Positions 26,457 through 33,578 of a stretch of DNA of 64,000 nt are shown one piece after another. Every line of letters starts with the position of its first letter. Within the stretch, counting starts at the first letter, position 1. The position numbers were made by a program, and so were the translations under genes. The notes beneath the pieces are model-generated. The model was not told the DNA's origin. It ran no database searches and saw only the letters and a list, made by a program, of their open reading frames with translations. This DNA is from JBFWNG01 sp050251195 (GTDB taxonomy: Bacteria > Bdellovibrionota_B > Oligoflexia > Oligoflexales > Oligoflexaceae), in the NCBI GenBank assembly GCA_050251195.1, contig JBFWNG010000017.1, positions 1 to 64,000 on the forward strand, given 5' to 3'.

Positions 26457-27422
26457 ATGATGCGATTAGTGTTTCTAGCACTGCTGGTTCATGCAGGGTG
26501 CTTGCCCCAAGGTGAAAAGAGGGTACAGAGGAAACCTTTGCCTACACCGAATCAACAAGGAGGAGCTGCGGTATCAAACGGACCGGGCTTTATGGATAGC
26601 TCGTTCGTATCGAGCGCTTCGTTTGTAAAAGTTACCGCTACGCCCTTAGCGACGACGCAGCACGGGGAAGGCCAGGGACGCAACGCCGAAATCTGGTATT
26701 CGGCAAATATTCGCCCACTATTTGGCACGGCCACTACTAGTGGCGTGCCCGAGGGAACAGTCGCAATCAAGAAATTTCTGACCGCCGATAATCAAGTCAT
26801 GATTACTGGCATGGTGAAAAAGGGCGGCAGCTGGCAGTATTACATGGGACCCCAGAGTCCCTTTCCTACTACACCCGTAAGCTCAAATGATGCGCAAATG
26901 TGTATTGGCTGTCATCAGTCAACCGGTGCGCTAACAGACTTATTACCGTACTTGCCACACGCGCAGGCTACCAGTGGAAGTCAGGGTTCAAATGGTGCAA
27001 ACGATTCGATACAGCCATCTTTGCAGAGCGGTCCAGGAACATTGTCTGCCAGTTTCAAGACAAACTCTCAGTTTGTAAAGGTGACGAAGTCGCCGTTGGC
27101 ATTTACACAGCACGAGGGAGGACAAGGAAAGAATGCCAACATTTGGTATTCGACTAATATCCAGGCCGTTTTCGGTCGAAGCGCCGTTCAGTCGGTACCG
27201 ACCGGAACTGTGGCGATCAAAGAGTTTCAGACACCGGACAATAAGACGATGATCACCGGTATGGTGAAAACATCAAGTGGATGGCAATATTATATGGGGC
27301 CGCCTTCACCTTTTCCTACAACGCCTATGCCAGCTTCTGATGCGCAAATGTGTGTTAGTTGTCATCAGAGTACGGGGCAGCCTACAGATCTGTTGCCTTA
27401 CCTTCCGCGAGCTTCACTTTGA
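26457..27422 (+). CDS. Double-domain cytochrome P460-like c-type lipoprotein
   Basis: A 321-residue protein with a lipobox (VHAGC) and two tandem domains related to those of the gene at 22957. Each has IWYS.NI, a central WQYYMGP and a haem motif (CIGCH at about residue 147 and CVSCH at about residue 298), followed by DLLPYLP. It should be a dihaem lipoprotein in the periplasm. GGGAGGG precedes the ATG. It is divergent from the dihaem-barrel gene across a palindrome, so the two are probably co-regulated. Its last 25 bases overlap the convergent MarR-type gene. Confidence 0.78.
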   Translation: MMRLVFLALLVHAGCLPQGEKRVQRKPLPTPNQQGGAAVSNGPGFMDSSFVSSASFVKVTATPLATTQHGEGQGRNAEIWYSANIRPLFGTATTSGVPEGTVAIKKFLTADNQVMITGMVKKGGSWQYYMGPQSPFPTTPVSSNDAQMCIGCHQSTGALTDLLPYLPHAQATSGSQGSNGANDSIQPSLQSGPGTLSASFKTNSQFVKVTKSPLAFTQHEGGQGKNANIWYSTNIQAVFGRSAVQSVPTGTVAIKEFQTPDNKTMITGMVKTSSGWQYYMGPPSPFPTTPMPASDAQMCVSCHQSTGQPTDLLPYLPRASL

Positions 27423-27895
27423 TCTAATACTGTTGAGCATATCTCTTCTGCGTGTTTCTGGATCTTCTTAAGCTGTTCGATAGCGTCAGCTGTCATCGGC
27501 AATACTAGCGCCATGACACGTGACGCATGCCCAGGAAAAATTGCTTCAAATTCGCGCTTGCCCTTAGTTGTTAACGTATATTTGGGCCGACCTTCACTTT
27601 TGCCAGGCACCGTCTTGACGATGTTATCGATCGTAAGTCTTTTCAGGAATGCAGTAATATTGCCGCGTGTCACTGATAACACTTCGGCGATTCTAGATGG
27701 CGGCAAAGGGCCCTCAAAGTACAAGTGGAACATGATTTGAAAACGCGGAACCGTAAAGCCTTCCTTCTGGAGGGCTGACTCAAGCGCGCAAAGGATTTCC
27801 TTATGGGCGTCCATAATCGACCTCCAAGTCACGATTTCTGGAGACTTTAGGATCTCGATAAATTCTTCCAAATGTAAAGAGGGTCGTTTTTGCAA
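27398..27895 (-). CDS. MarR-family transcriptional regulator
   Basis: A 165-residue winged helix-turn-helix protein. The recognition region is PSRIAEVLSVTRGNITAFLK, and the wing region is KSEGRPKYTLTTKGKREF. Helices at both ends would form the dimer. I chose the TTG at 27895 because GGAGGTAG lies 5 bases upstream; the TTG five codons earlier has no site. Two cysteines (in EILCAL and EEICST) could sense oxidation, as in OhrR-type members. It sits among genes preceded by a 16-bp palindrome, typical of MarR operators, and is the best candidate to bind it. No clear copy precedes its own gene. Confidence 0.8.
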   Translation of the reverse strand: MQKRPSLHLEEFIEILKSPEIVTWRSIMDAHKEILCALESALQKEGFTVPRFQIMFHLYFEGPLPPSRIAEVLSVTRGNITAFLKRLTIDNIVKTVPGKSEGRPKYTLTTKGKREFEAIFPGHASRVMALVLPMTADAIEQLKKIQKHAEEICSTVLDQSEARGR

Positions 27896-27986
27896 CGATT
27901 CTACCTCCAATTTTCATAGTTTTAATTCTCTATTTTAGCATGGATACCCCTTGTTTACCAATCAGGCTCACAATCTTCGATTTGGC

Positions 27987-28379
27987 CTACCATCCGAGCA
28001 TTTTGAAGATATCTCGAATGTCGAGTGCTAGAGAGACACACATGGTGAGTATCAGCAGATTTAGCCACACTCGAAACATGTGATCACCAATATTGACCCG
28101 ATTTGTTGAATCTGATTGCCAACAGCGCAGCGTCGCAAAGAGATAAGGCGGCCAGCAGATTAGGTGCGCGTAAGCAAGCGCGTGGATGCTAGCCAGCGAA
28201 TAGACGAGAATTGCTCCAACAGATAGCGTGGCAAATAGACAGGCGAGAAACCGTTTTGCTTCGCGTCGCCCGCAAAAGGGGATTGCTTGTGCAAAAAGTA
28301 GCACCATCCAACCCATCCAAATTTGTACCCCCGTACTAAGTTCAAAAATTTGATTTATGAGAAGACCTTTCCAGTCCAA
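27987..28379 (-). CDS. Small four-helix membrane protein, unknown
   Basis: A 130-residue protein with four hydrophobic segments and short loops. It starts at TTG, 8 bases after GGAGGG. Cysteines and histidines lie near the membrane faces (FCGRREAKRF, AHLICWPPY). I do not recognise the family. It is divergent from the YceI gene with the perfect palindrome between them, so it belongs to the same putative regulon. Confidence 0.6.
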   Translation of the reverse strand: MDWKGLLINQIFELSTGVQIWMGWMVLLFAQAIPFCGRREAKRFLACLFATLSVGAILVYSLASIHALAYAHLICWPPYLFATLRCWQSDSTNRVNIGDHMFRVWLNLLILTMCVSLALDIRDIFKMLGW

Positions 28380-28440
28380 GGGTTTTGCCCTCCTTTGTCG
28401 CGATAGGGTCCTTTGGTGATATTGACTGTCAGCGTGACAT

Positions 28441-28456
28441 AGTTTATATATAAACT
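28441..28456. promoter_or_regulatory. Recurring palindrome, copy 5 (perfect)
   Basis: AGTTTATATATAAACT is a perfect 16-bp palindrome, extended by AT on one side and AT on the other. It lies 48 bases before the YceI start and 62 before the opposite membrane-protein start. Confidence 0.8.
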
Positions 28457-28503
28457 ATAAGATGAAAATATCACCTATTACTAGAGAGTTAAGGAGGACG
28501 AAG

Positions 28504-29103
28504 TTGATTACGAAATTGGTGGCTGTCGCCATGATTGCGCTTCCTAGCGCTGGAGCATTCGCAAAAACCTACACAGTCGATAAAGAGCACACAAACGTCG
28601 GCTTTACTGTGAAGCACCTCATGATCAGTAAAGTCCGAGGCCGTTTTGACCAGTTTAGCGGCGAGTTCACCTACGACGAGAAGCAGAAAACGTTTAAAGA
28701 CGTCAAAGCTTCAATCGATGTTGATTCGATCAATACGAACGAGAAAGAGCGCGACAAGCATCTTAAGAGTCCAGATTTTTTCGGGGTGGATCTCAAGAAT
28801 CCCAAGGCTCCAGGTAACACTATGACGTTTGCAATGACCAGTTACTCACCGACCAAATCGGGAGGAGGCAAGGCTACGGGTGATCTGACGATTAAAGGCA
28901 TTACGAAAAAGGTTGAGCTGGATATCGAAGAGGGCGGGTTCGCCAAAGACCCTTGGGGTAATGAACGTGCGGCGTTTACAGCGCGCGGAAAAATCAATCG
29001 GAAGGATTTTGGACTGAATTGGAACAAACTTGTCGAAGCTGGTGGCGTTATGGTCGGCGAAGAAGTGGAACTGATCATTGAAGCTCAAGGTATAGCGAAA
29101 TAA
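28504..29103 (+). CDS. YceI-family periplasmic lipid-binding protein
   Basis: A 199-residue YceI-like lipocalin fold with a signal peptide ending at GAFA. Typical motifs are YTVDKEHTNVGFTVKHL, VRGRFDQFSGEF and HLKSPDFF. YceI proteins bind isoprenoids in the periplasm and often sit with cytochromes. I chose the TTG at 28504: AAGGAGGA is in front and the signal peptide starts there. The ATG at 28462 would add 14 residues that spoil the signal and would lie only 6 bases after the palindrome. It may be the first gene of the bufferin operon. Confidence 0.9.
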   Translation: MITKLVAVAMIALPSAGAFAKTYTVDKEHTNVGFTVKHLMISKVRGRFDQFSGEFTYDEKQKTFKDVKASIDVDSINTNEKERDKHLKSPDFFGVDLKNPKAPGNTMTFAMTSYSPTKSGGGKATGDLTIKGITKKVELDIEEGGFAKDPWGNERAAFTARGKINRKDFGLNWNKLVEAGGVMVGEEVELIIEAQGIAK

Positions 29104-29139
29104 GTGAAGATCACATTTTAAACTTAAAGGAGAACTGAG

Positions 29140-29433
29140 ATGAGAAGTGCAATGTTTAAAGCAGCAGTGTCGGGAGTTTTAGCGATGGCAGCCTCGGCGG
29201 CAGTGGCTGACGGCGCCAAAAAAGAAACAGGCAAAGATGCAAAAATCGACGGCACCACAATGGGTGAATGTCACGGCATCAATAGTTGCAAAGGGCAAGG
29301 TGCTTGCGGCGGAAAAGGACACTCTTGTGCGGGAAAAAACTCGTGTAAGGGAAAAGGCTGGCTTCAGTTGTCTAAGGCCGACTGCGACACAAAAAAAGGC
29401 AAGTTCGTCGCAGAAAAAAAGTCTGAAGGCTAA
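29140..29433 (+). CDS. bufA2: BufA2-like bufferin-type metallophore
   Basis: A 97-residue exported peptide precursor with a Sec signal (cleavage near AAVA) and a cysteine-rich core matching the BufA2 family: ECHGINSCKGQGACG then SCAGKNSCKGKGW. Bufferins are periplasmic metallophores matured by the BufB/BufC pair, which turns cysteines into thiooxazoles that chelate copper. A strong GGAG site precedes the ATG. A second copy lies 0.5 kb on. It is probably one of the abundant products of this transcript. Confidence 0.88.
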   Translation: MRSAMFKAAVSGVLAMAASAAVADGAKKETGKDAKIDGTTMGECHGINSCKGQGACGGKGHSCAGKNSCKGKGWLQLSKADCDTKKGKFVAEKKSEG

Positions 29434-29465
29434 TTCGAAATTTCTTAACCTGGAAGGTAGTGCCG

Positions 29466-29882
29466 ATGAAAAAGATTTTAATGTCGCTGTTTTTAGTTCT
29501 AAGCCCCGTCGCATTGGCTGATGGGTTCAGCGTTGGACTGGGTGGATACTGTCCGGTTGGGTTCGTTAAGGGTGGAAAGGCTGTTTTTGGTGACCCCAAA
29601 TTTGCTTCTACTTACAAAGAAGTCATTTACTACAACTCAAGTCAGGAAGCGAAAGCGATGTTTGACAAAGACCCCGGGTCTTACATCAAAGCACTTAAAT
29701 ATGACGGGTATTGTGCTACCGGCATGTCGATGGGGAAAAAATTGAAGAGCGACCCGACCATCCATTCCGAAGTCGACGGCGCGGTCTACTTCTTCAGCAG
29801 CGCTGAAGCTAAATCGATGTTTGACAAGGGGCCAAAGGGGTTTATTGGAAAAGCTGACATCGCGTGGAAGAAAAATCGGTAA
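29466..29882 (+). CDS. Exported protein with two YHS-like modules
   Basis: A 138-residue protein with a signal peptide ending at VALA. Two similar halves start with GYCPVGF and GYCATGM and end with YYNSSQEAKAMFDKDP and YFFSSAEAKSMFDKGP, the pattern of YHS domains, which bind metal. The second cysteine of the classic YHS motif is missing, so each half would bind through Cys plus other residues. It lies between two bufferin genes, so a periplasmic copper-handling role is likely. GGAAGG is 8 bases before the ATG. Confidence 0.7.
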   Translation: MKKILMSLFLVLSPVALADGFSVGLGGYCPVGFVKGGKAVFGDPKFASTYKEVIYYNSSQEAKAMFDKDPGSYIKALKYDGYCATGMSMGKKLKSDPTIHSEVDGAVYFFSSAEAKSMFDKGPKGFIGKADIAWKKNR

Positions 29883-29907
29883 CAACATAACAATTGGGAG
29901 AGATTTC

Positions 29908-30180
29908 ATGAAAGAAAGTATTGCTCAATCAACCATCAGAGGCGTGTTTGCACTGGCCGCATCGGCCGCATTGTTGACGGGATGTGTAACATCCGGCAAT
30001 AGCTCAACGGCATCTACTGACATGGGTGAGTGTCACGGGATCAATAGCTGCAAGGGCCAAGGAGCTTGTGGTGGCAAGGGCCACTCTTGTGCTGGAAAAA
30101 ACAGCTGCAAAGGACAGGGTTGGTTAAAAATTAACGAATCGACCTGCAAAGAAAAGGGCGGCACGTTTAAAGCCGGCTAG
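29908..30180 (+). CDS. Second BufA2-like bufferin, lipoprotein form
   Basis: A 90-residue paralogue of the bufferin at 29140, with the same core ECHGINSCKGQGACG and SCAGKNSCKGQGW. Its signal ends in LLTGC, a lipobox, so this copy would be lipid-anchored while the first is free. The ATG at 29908 follows GGGAGAG; the frame is open 29 codons further upstream without a site. A terminator follows, which would make the two bufferins more abundant than the enzymes downstream. Confidence 0.82.
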   Translation: MKESIAQSTIRGVFALAASAALLTGCVTSGNSSTASTDMGECHGINSCKGQGACGGKGHSCAGKNSCKGQGWLKINESTCKEKGGTFKAG

Positions 30181-30192
30181 AACTTTAGAAGA

Positions 30193-30231
30193 AAAAGCCT
30201 TGAGTCACAACTAATGTGATTCAGGGCTTTT
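30193..30231 (+). terminator. Intrinsic terminator after the bufferin genes
   Basis: A 17-bp stem with two G-T pairs (AAAAGCCTTGAGTCACA and TGTGATTCAGGGCTTTT) closes on a 5-base loop. The stem ends in A- and T-runs on its two sides, so it could act in both directions. It separates the metallophore genes from bufB. Confidence 0.8.
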
Positions 30232-30271
30232 CGAATTCCTGATTCATATACTTGACCTGATGGAGGTCGTT

Positions 30272-31126
30272 TTGCTTAGTGACCATGTTCAAAGAGTTGG
30301 AATCGGCCTGCGTCAACCGCATTATTCAAATTGGCTAAGCCGCGATACTGATGGGCTGTGGTGTGAAGCGATCTCAGAAAACTATATGTATTCCCAAGGC
30401 AAGCCACTTGCGACCTTGGAAAAAATTCGCGAGACAAAACCTGTAGCGCTTCATGGCGTGTCAATGTCGGTGGGGTCTGCGTGTACCGACCGCGCAGCCT
30501 ACTTGAGTTCACTTAAGAATCTCGCGGATCGGATACAGCCATGGCTTGTCTCTGATCATTTCTGTTGGACAAGGGCTGCTCAGCACAATTCATTCGATCT
30601 ACTTCCGATTCCGTTCACAACTGAAGCGGTGGGGGTTCTCGTTGATTCTATAGACGAGATTCAAAACGTTCTTCGGCGGCGAATGTATTTCGAGAATGTG
30701 TCGGCCTATGTTGGATTTAGAAGTTCGCAGTTAACCGAGATTGAGTTTATTAACGAAGTAATAGCGCGAAGCGGATGCGGTCTGCTGCTTGACGTGAATA
30801 ACGTTTTTGTAAACGCTCACAATTTTGGGTTTGATCCTTATGCCTATATCGACCGCGTGATCCCCGAGTCTGTGGGTGAAATTCACTTGGCCGGGCACAG
30901 TGTCGTCGATGACTTCCTGTTCGACACCCATGATCAACCCGTCGGAAAAGAAGTGTGGGATCTTTACCGATACGCGCTCTCGCACGTCGGGGACGTCCCA
31001 ACGCTTATAGAGTGGGACGAGGCTATTCCAGATTTCAATGTGCTAAACACTCAGCGTCTAGAGGCTGAATATCACCTTCAAGGAGTATTTAATGCACCTA
31101 GAGTCGCTACAGAAATCAATGCTTGA
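30272..31126 (+). CDS. bufB: BufB-like DUF692 multinuclear iron oxidase
   Basis: A 284-residue TIM-barrel protein of the DUF692 family. Conserved segments include GIGLRQPHY, ISENYM, VSDHFCW, YFENVSAYV, LLDVNNVFVN, EIHLAGH and LIEWDEAIP, whose His, Glu and Asp hold the iron cluster. BufB modifies cysteines of the bufferin precursor, with BufC guiding the substrate. I chose the TTG at 30272 because GGAGGTCG is 5 bases upstream; the ATG at 30260 has no site. It overlaps bufC by 35 bases. Confidence 0.9.
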   Translation: MLSDHVQRVGIGLRQPHYSNWLSRDTDGLWCEAISENYMYSQGKPLATLEKIRETKPVALHGVSMSVGSACTDRAAYLSSLKNLADRIQPWLVSDHFCWTRAAQHNSFDLLPIPFTTEAVGVLVDSIDEIQNVLRRRMYFENVSAYVGFRSSQLTEIEFINEVIARSGCGLLLDVNNVFVNAHNFGFDPYAYIDRVIPESVGEIHLAGHSVVDDFLFDTHDQPVGKEVWDLYRYALSHVGDVPTLIEWDEAIPDFNVLNTQRLEAEYHLQGVFNAPRVATEINA

Positions 31127-31904
31127 AGGTATTGTGGGTATTTCAATTGGCAAAGTGCCAGAAGACCTCAGTAAACATCTTGAGTTCGAGCACAGATTTC
31201 ATATTTATCAGTCTGGTTACAGGGCGCGAATTCTTGCAGCTATCGAGGAAACATTTCCAAGAACTCTTGCTGTGATCTCACAAAGTCTCTATTCCGACTT
31301 TGTCGAGGATTTCATGGATCACTCACGATTTTCGTCATTTGATCTATTGGGCATTTGCGACGCATTCCCTGAGTTCGTTGATTCTTTTCAAAAATGGACG
31401 GACCTTCCCTACTTGTCGGACCTTGCTGCGGCCGAGTTTCAATGCGTAAAATCTTTTCACAAAGCATGCAGGCCGATTAAAACGTTCGCGGATATTGTCA
31501 CGGAACTTCGATCTAATCCTAGTGCGTTGAAATTGCCCCTACAGCCATACGTTATGATTTTTGCATCAAAGATTAATATCGTAGTGACAACGAAACGAAT
31601 TGCTTCCGGTAAGTCTTACGATGCAAGCTCTGACTTCGAAGAGACCAGCCAGGAAATGTACCACCATCTAATTTACCGGCAGGATGGGCAGACTAGAATC
31701 GAGTCTATCTCTAATCTACAGGCAGAATTTATAAATTCGCTATTGAAGACACCGGGGTTTATGGAAGCGTGCGAAAGTCTCGATCAGTTTATGCAGGGCG
31801 CTGGTCGTCAAGAGGCTGATGTTGTCCCGCTCGCCGACTGGCTCAAGACGTGGGCGGAGAAAGGAATGTTTGTGAATGAGGTAAAGTATGAGTTTGAGAA
31901 GTAA
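31092..31904 (+). CDS. bufC: BufC-like DUF2063 partner protein
   Basis: A 270-residue protein with the DUF2063 N-terminal domain (HRFHIYQSGYRARILAAI followed by EETFPRTLAVI) that pairs with DUF692 enzymes and recognises the precursor peptide. The C-terminal half is a divergent RRE-like domain. It starts inside bufB behind AAGGAG. It acts in the cytoplasm with bufB to mature both bufferins. The next gene, an ECF sigma factor, overlaps its end. Confidence 0.85.
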   Translation: MHLESLQKSMLEGIVGISIGKVPEDLSKHLEFEHRFHIYQSGYRARILAAIEETFPRTLAVISQSLYSDFVEDFMDHSRFSSFDLLGICDAFPEFVDSFQKWTDLPYLSDLAAAEFQCVKSFHKACRPIKTFADIVTELRSNPSALKLPLQPYVMIFASKINIVVTTKRIASGKSYDASSDFEETSQEMYHHLIYRQDGQTRIESISNLQAEFINSLLKTPGFMEACESLDQFMQGAGRQEADVVPLADWLKTWAEKGMFVNEVKYEFEK

Positions 31905-32433
31905 CGAAAAAATGCAGCCAGGATTTCTTGGGTGGTTATCTTATTTGGTGGAAACACATCGGGCACGACTCGCCTCAATTGCGAGATCGCAAGGTTTAGA
32001 TAGGGAAGATGCTCTCGATGCTGTTCAGGAAGCTTTCGAAACGTTCATGCTGCTGCCGCAGGCCCGAGAGCTCGTTGAAAGCGAAGAAGAGTCTGCGAAG
32101 TTTCTCTCGGTAATTGTGAAAAATGAAGCGCGAAATCAGAGAAGAAAAACGAAGCGCCGGGATGCATTTCGCGGAGAATCGGTGGAATCAGAAGGCGTTG
32201 TATACGCGGATGGCGATTCCCCCGAAAGTCTGATTTTGGAGGCTGAGAATCATATAGCTCTTCTCGGTTGCATGAAAAAGCTCAAGGAGATTCAGCAGCA
32301 AGTCATTACGTTGCGCATGCTGGATGGCAGCGGCGGCGCAGAGGTGGCGAAAGAGCTTGGTGTCAATGAGGGCAATGTTGCTACGATTCTCAATCGAGCG
32401 AAAGCGGCACTAAAGGCCTGTCTGCTCGAGTAA
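31888..32433 (+). CDS. ECF-type sigma factor of the bufferin operon
   Basis: A 181-residue sigma-70 family protein with region 2 (LDREDALDAVQEAFETFML) and region 4 (EVAKELGVNEGNVATILNRAKAAL). It overlaps bufC and has GAGGTAAAG in front. Bufferin operons often include an ECF sigma factor that senses metal stress and drives its own operon. No anti-sigma gene is adjacent. Confidence 0.85.
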   Translation: MSLRSNEKMQPGFLGWLSYLVETHRARLASIARSQGLDREDALDAVQEAFETFMLLPQARELVESEEESAKFLSVIVKNEARNQRRKTKRRDAFRGESVESEGVVYADGDSPESLILEAENHIALLGCMKKLKEIQQQVITLRMLDGSGGAEVAKELGVNEGNVATILNRAKAALKACLLE

Positions 32434-32448
32434 GTATAATCGCGACGA

Positions 32449-32471
32449 TGCCCGAAGGCGGTCTTCAGGCA
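32449..32471 (+). terminator. Weak stem-loop after the sigma factor
   Basis: TGCCCGAAG and CTTCAGGCA pair with one mismatch around a 5-base loop, 16 bases after the stop. No T-tract follows, so it is a weak terminator candidate. Confidence 0.35.
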
Positions 32472-32566
32472 GCATTAACACCCTAATTACAATGGACAAT
32501 ATGCGAAACTGTAATGTTTGACGTTTTCGCGACCTACATCAGTGAAGCATTGATTAGGAGGCTACT

Positions 32567-32908
32567 ATGAGTAATGTGCGTACATACGATAGCGAAAATA
32601 AGGAATTGAACGGTACATCGGAGTCTGGCTACACAGTAGTCGACTTCTACGCGGACTGGTGTGGTCCGTGTCAGTCCTTTGCGCCCAGGTTTGACAAGTT
32701 GGCTGCTGGGTTCAATGGAAAAATCGATTTCGTGAAGGTCAATGTGGATGCGGCTCCAGAACTAGCCCAAAAATTTGGGATTCGTTCGATTCCTACAGTT
32801 GTGGTGCTTAAAGGACAGCAAGAGGTCGTAAGGTCTGTCGGTGCCCCACGTGCTTCGGACCTGGAGGCATATTTGTACAAGCTTTTAGAGGGGACCGCGA
32901 CTGCGTAG
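32567..32908 (+). CDS. Thioredoxin
   Basis: A 113-residue cytoplasmic thioredoxin with the active site WCGPC (Trp at about residue 31) and the cis-proline in SIPTVVVL. It reduces disulfides in partner proteins and fits with the AhpD-like protein encoded next. GGAGG precedes the ATG. It is near the usual length for thioredoxin. Confidence 0.93.
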   Translation: MSNVRTYDSENKELNGTSESGYTVVDFYADWCGPCQSFAPRFDKLAAGFNGKIDFVKVNVDAAPELAQKFGIRSIPTVVVLKGQQEVVRSVGAPRASDLEAYLYKLLEGTATA

Positions 32909-32957
32909 ATTGCAGAACTCTTTAAGTTTATGAACTTCAAACAAAGGGAGAAGATGA

Positions 32958-33503
32958 ATGGGAATCAGCGTCAAGAATCTTGAGACAGCTCCGGCAGGGT
33001 CCAAACCAGTGCTTGAGGCAGTAAAGGGAAAATTTAGTTTTATCCCGAACCTAATGGGACTTTTTGCAACGAACCCCGAGGCACTCAAGAGCTACCTAGC
33101 ACTAACGGAGACATTCGCTAGTTCGGGGCTAAGCAATGTCGAACAGCAGGTAGTTGCTATTTCGGTGAGCAGGGAAAACAACTGCGAGTACTGTGTTGCT
33201 GCGCATTCAGCAATAGGTTCCATGGGTGGAATTGAACGCAAGTTGATCGACCAGCTTCGTTCTGGTGAACGACTCACAGATCCTAAGCTTGAGGCTTTGC
33301 GAGTATTTACTCAGAAAGTGACAGCTACAAGAGCTGTGATCGACGAGGAGTCAGTGCAGAATTTTAAGGCGGCAGGATATAGTGATGAGCATGTCATGGC
33401 GGTCCTGATAGGAGTCGCAATGAAGACACTTTCAAACTATGCTAACCATATCGGTAAAACTCCTCTTGACGAAGCGTTCGCGCCATTTGCTTGGAAGAAG
33501 TGA
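32958..33503 (+). CDS. AhpD-like peroxidase-related protein
   Basis: A 181-residue member of the carboxymuconolactone decarboxylase superfamily. The redox site is NCEYCVAAHSAIG (about residues 74-86). It is the third AhpD-like gene in this window and the second of the long form. It follows thioredoxin by 49 bases and may receive electrons from it. GGGAG precedes the ATG. Confidence 0.85.
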   Translation: MGISVKNLETAPAGSKPVLEAVKGKFSFIPNLMGLFATNPEALKSYLALTETFASSGLSNVEQQVVAISVSRENNCEYCVAAHSAIGSMGGIERKLIDQLRSGERLTDPKLEALRVFTQKVTATRAVIDEESVQNFKAAGYSDEHVMAVLIGVAMKTLSNYANHIGKTPLDEAFAPFAWKK

Positions 33504-33578
33504 TTTCGTTTCTAGGGGAGGACTGCGGCAGGTGCAAACTAGAACCCGGGCAGGAGATTGAAAGGTAGTTGGAACGAA

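Noticed and set aside
27896..27935. A sixth regulon palindrome before the MarR-type gene
   Set aside because: The AT-rich stretch keeps only one AAACT half and has the wrong spacing; too weak to list.
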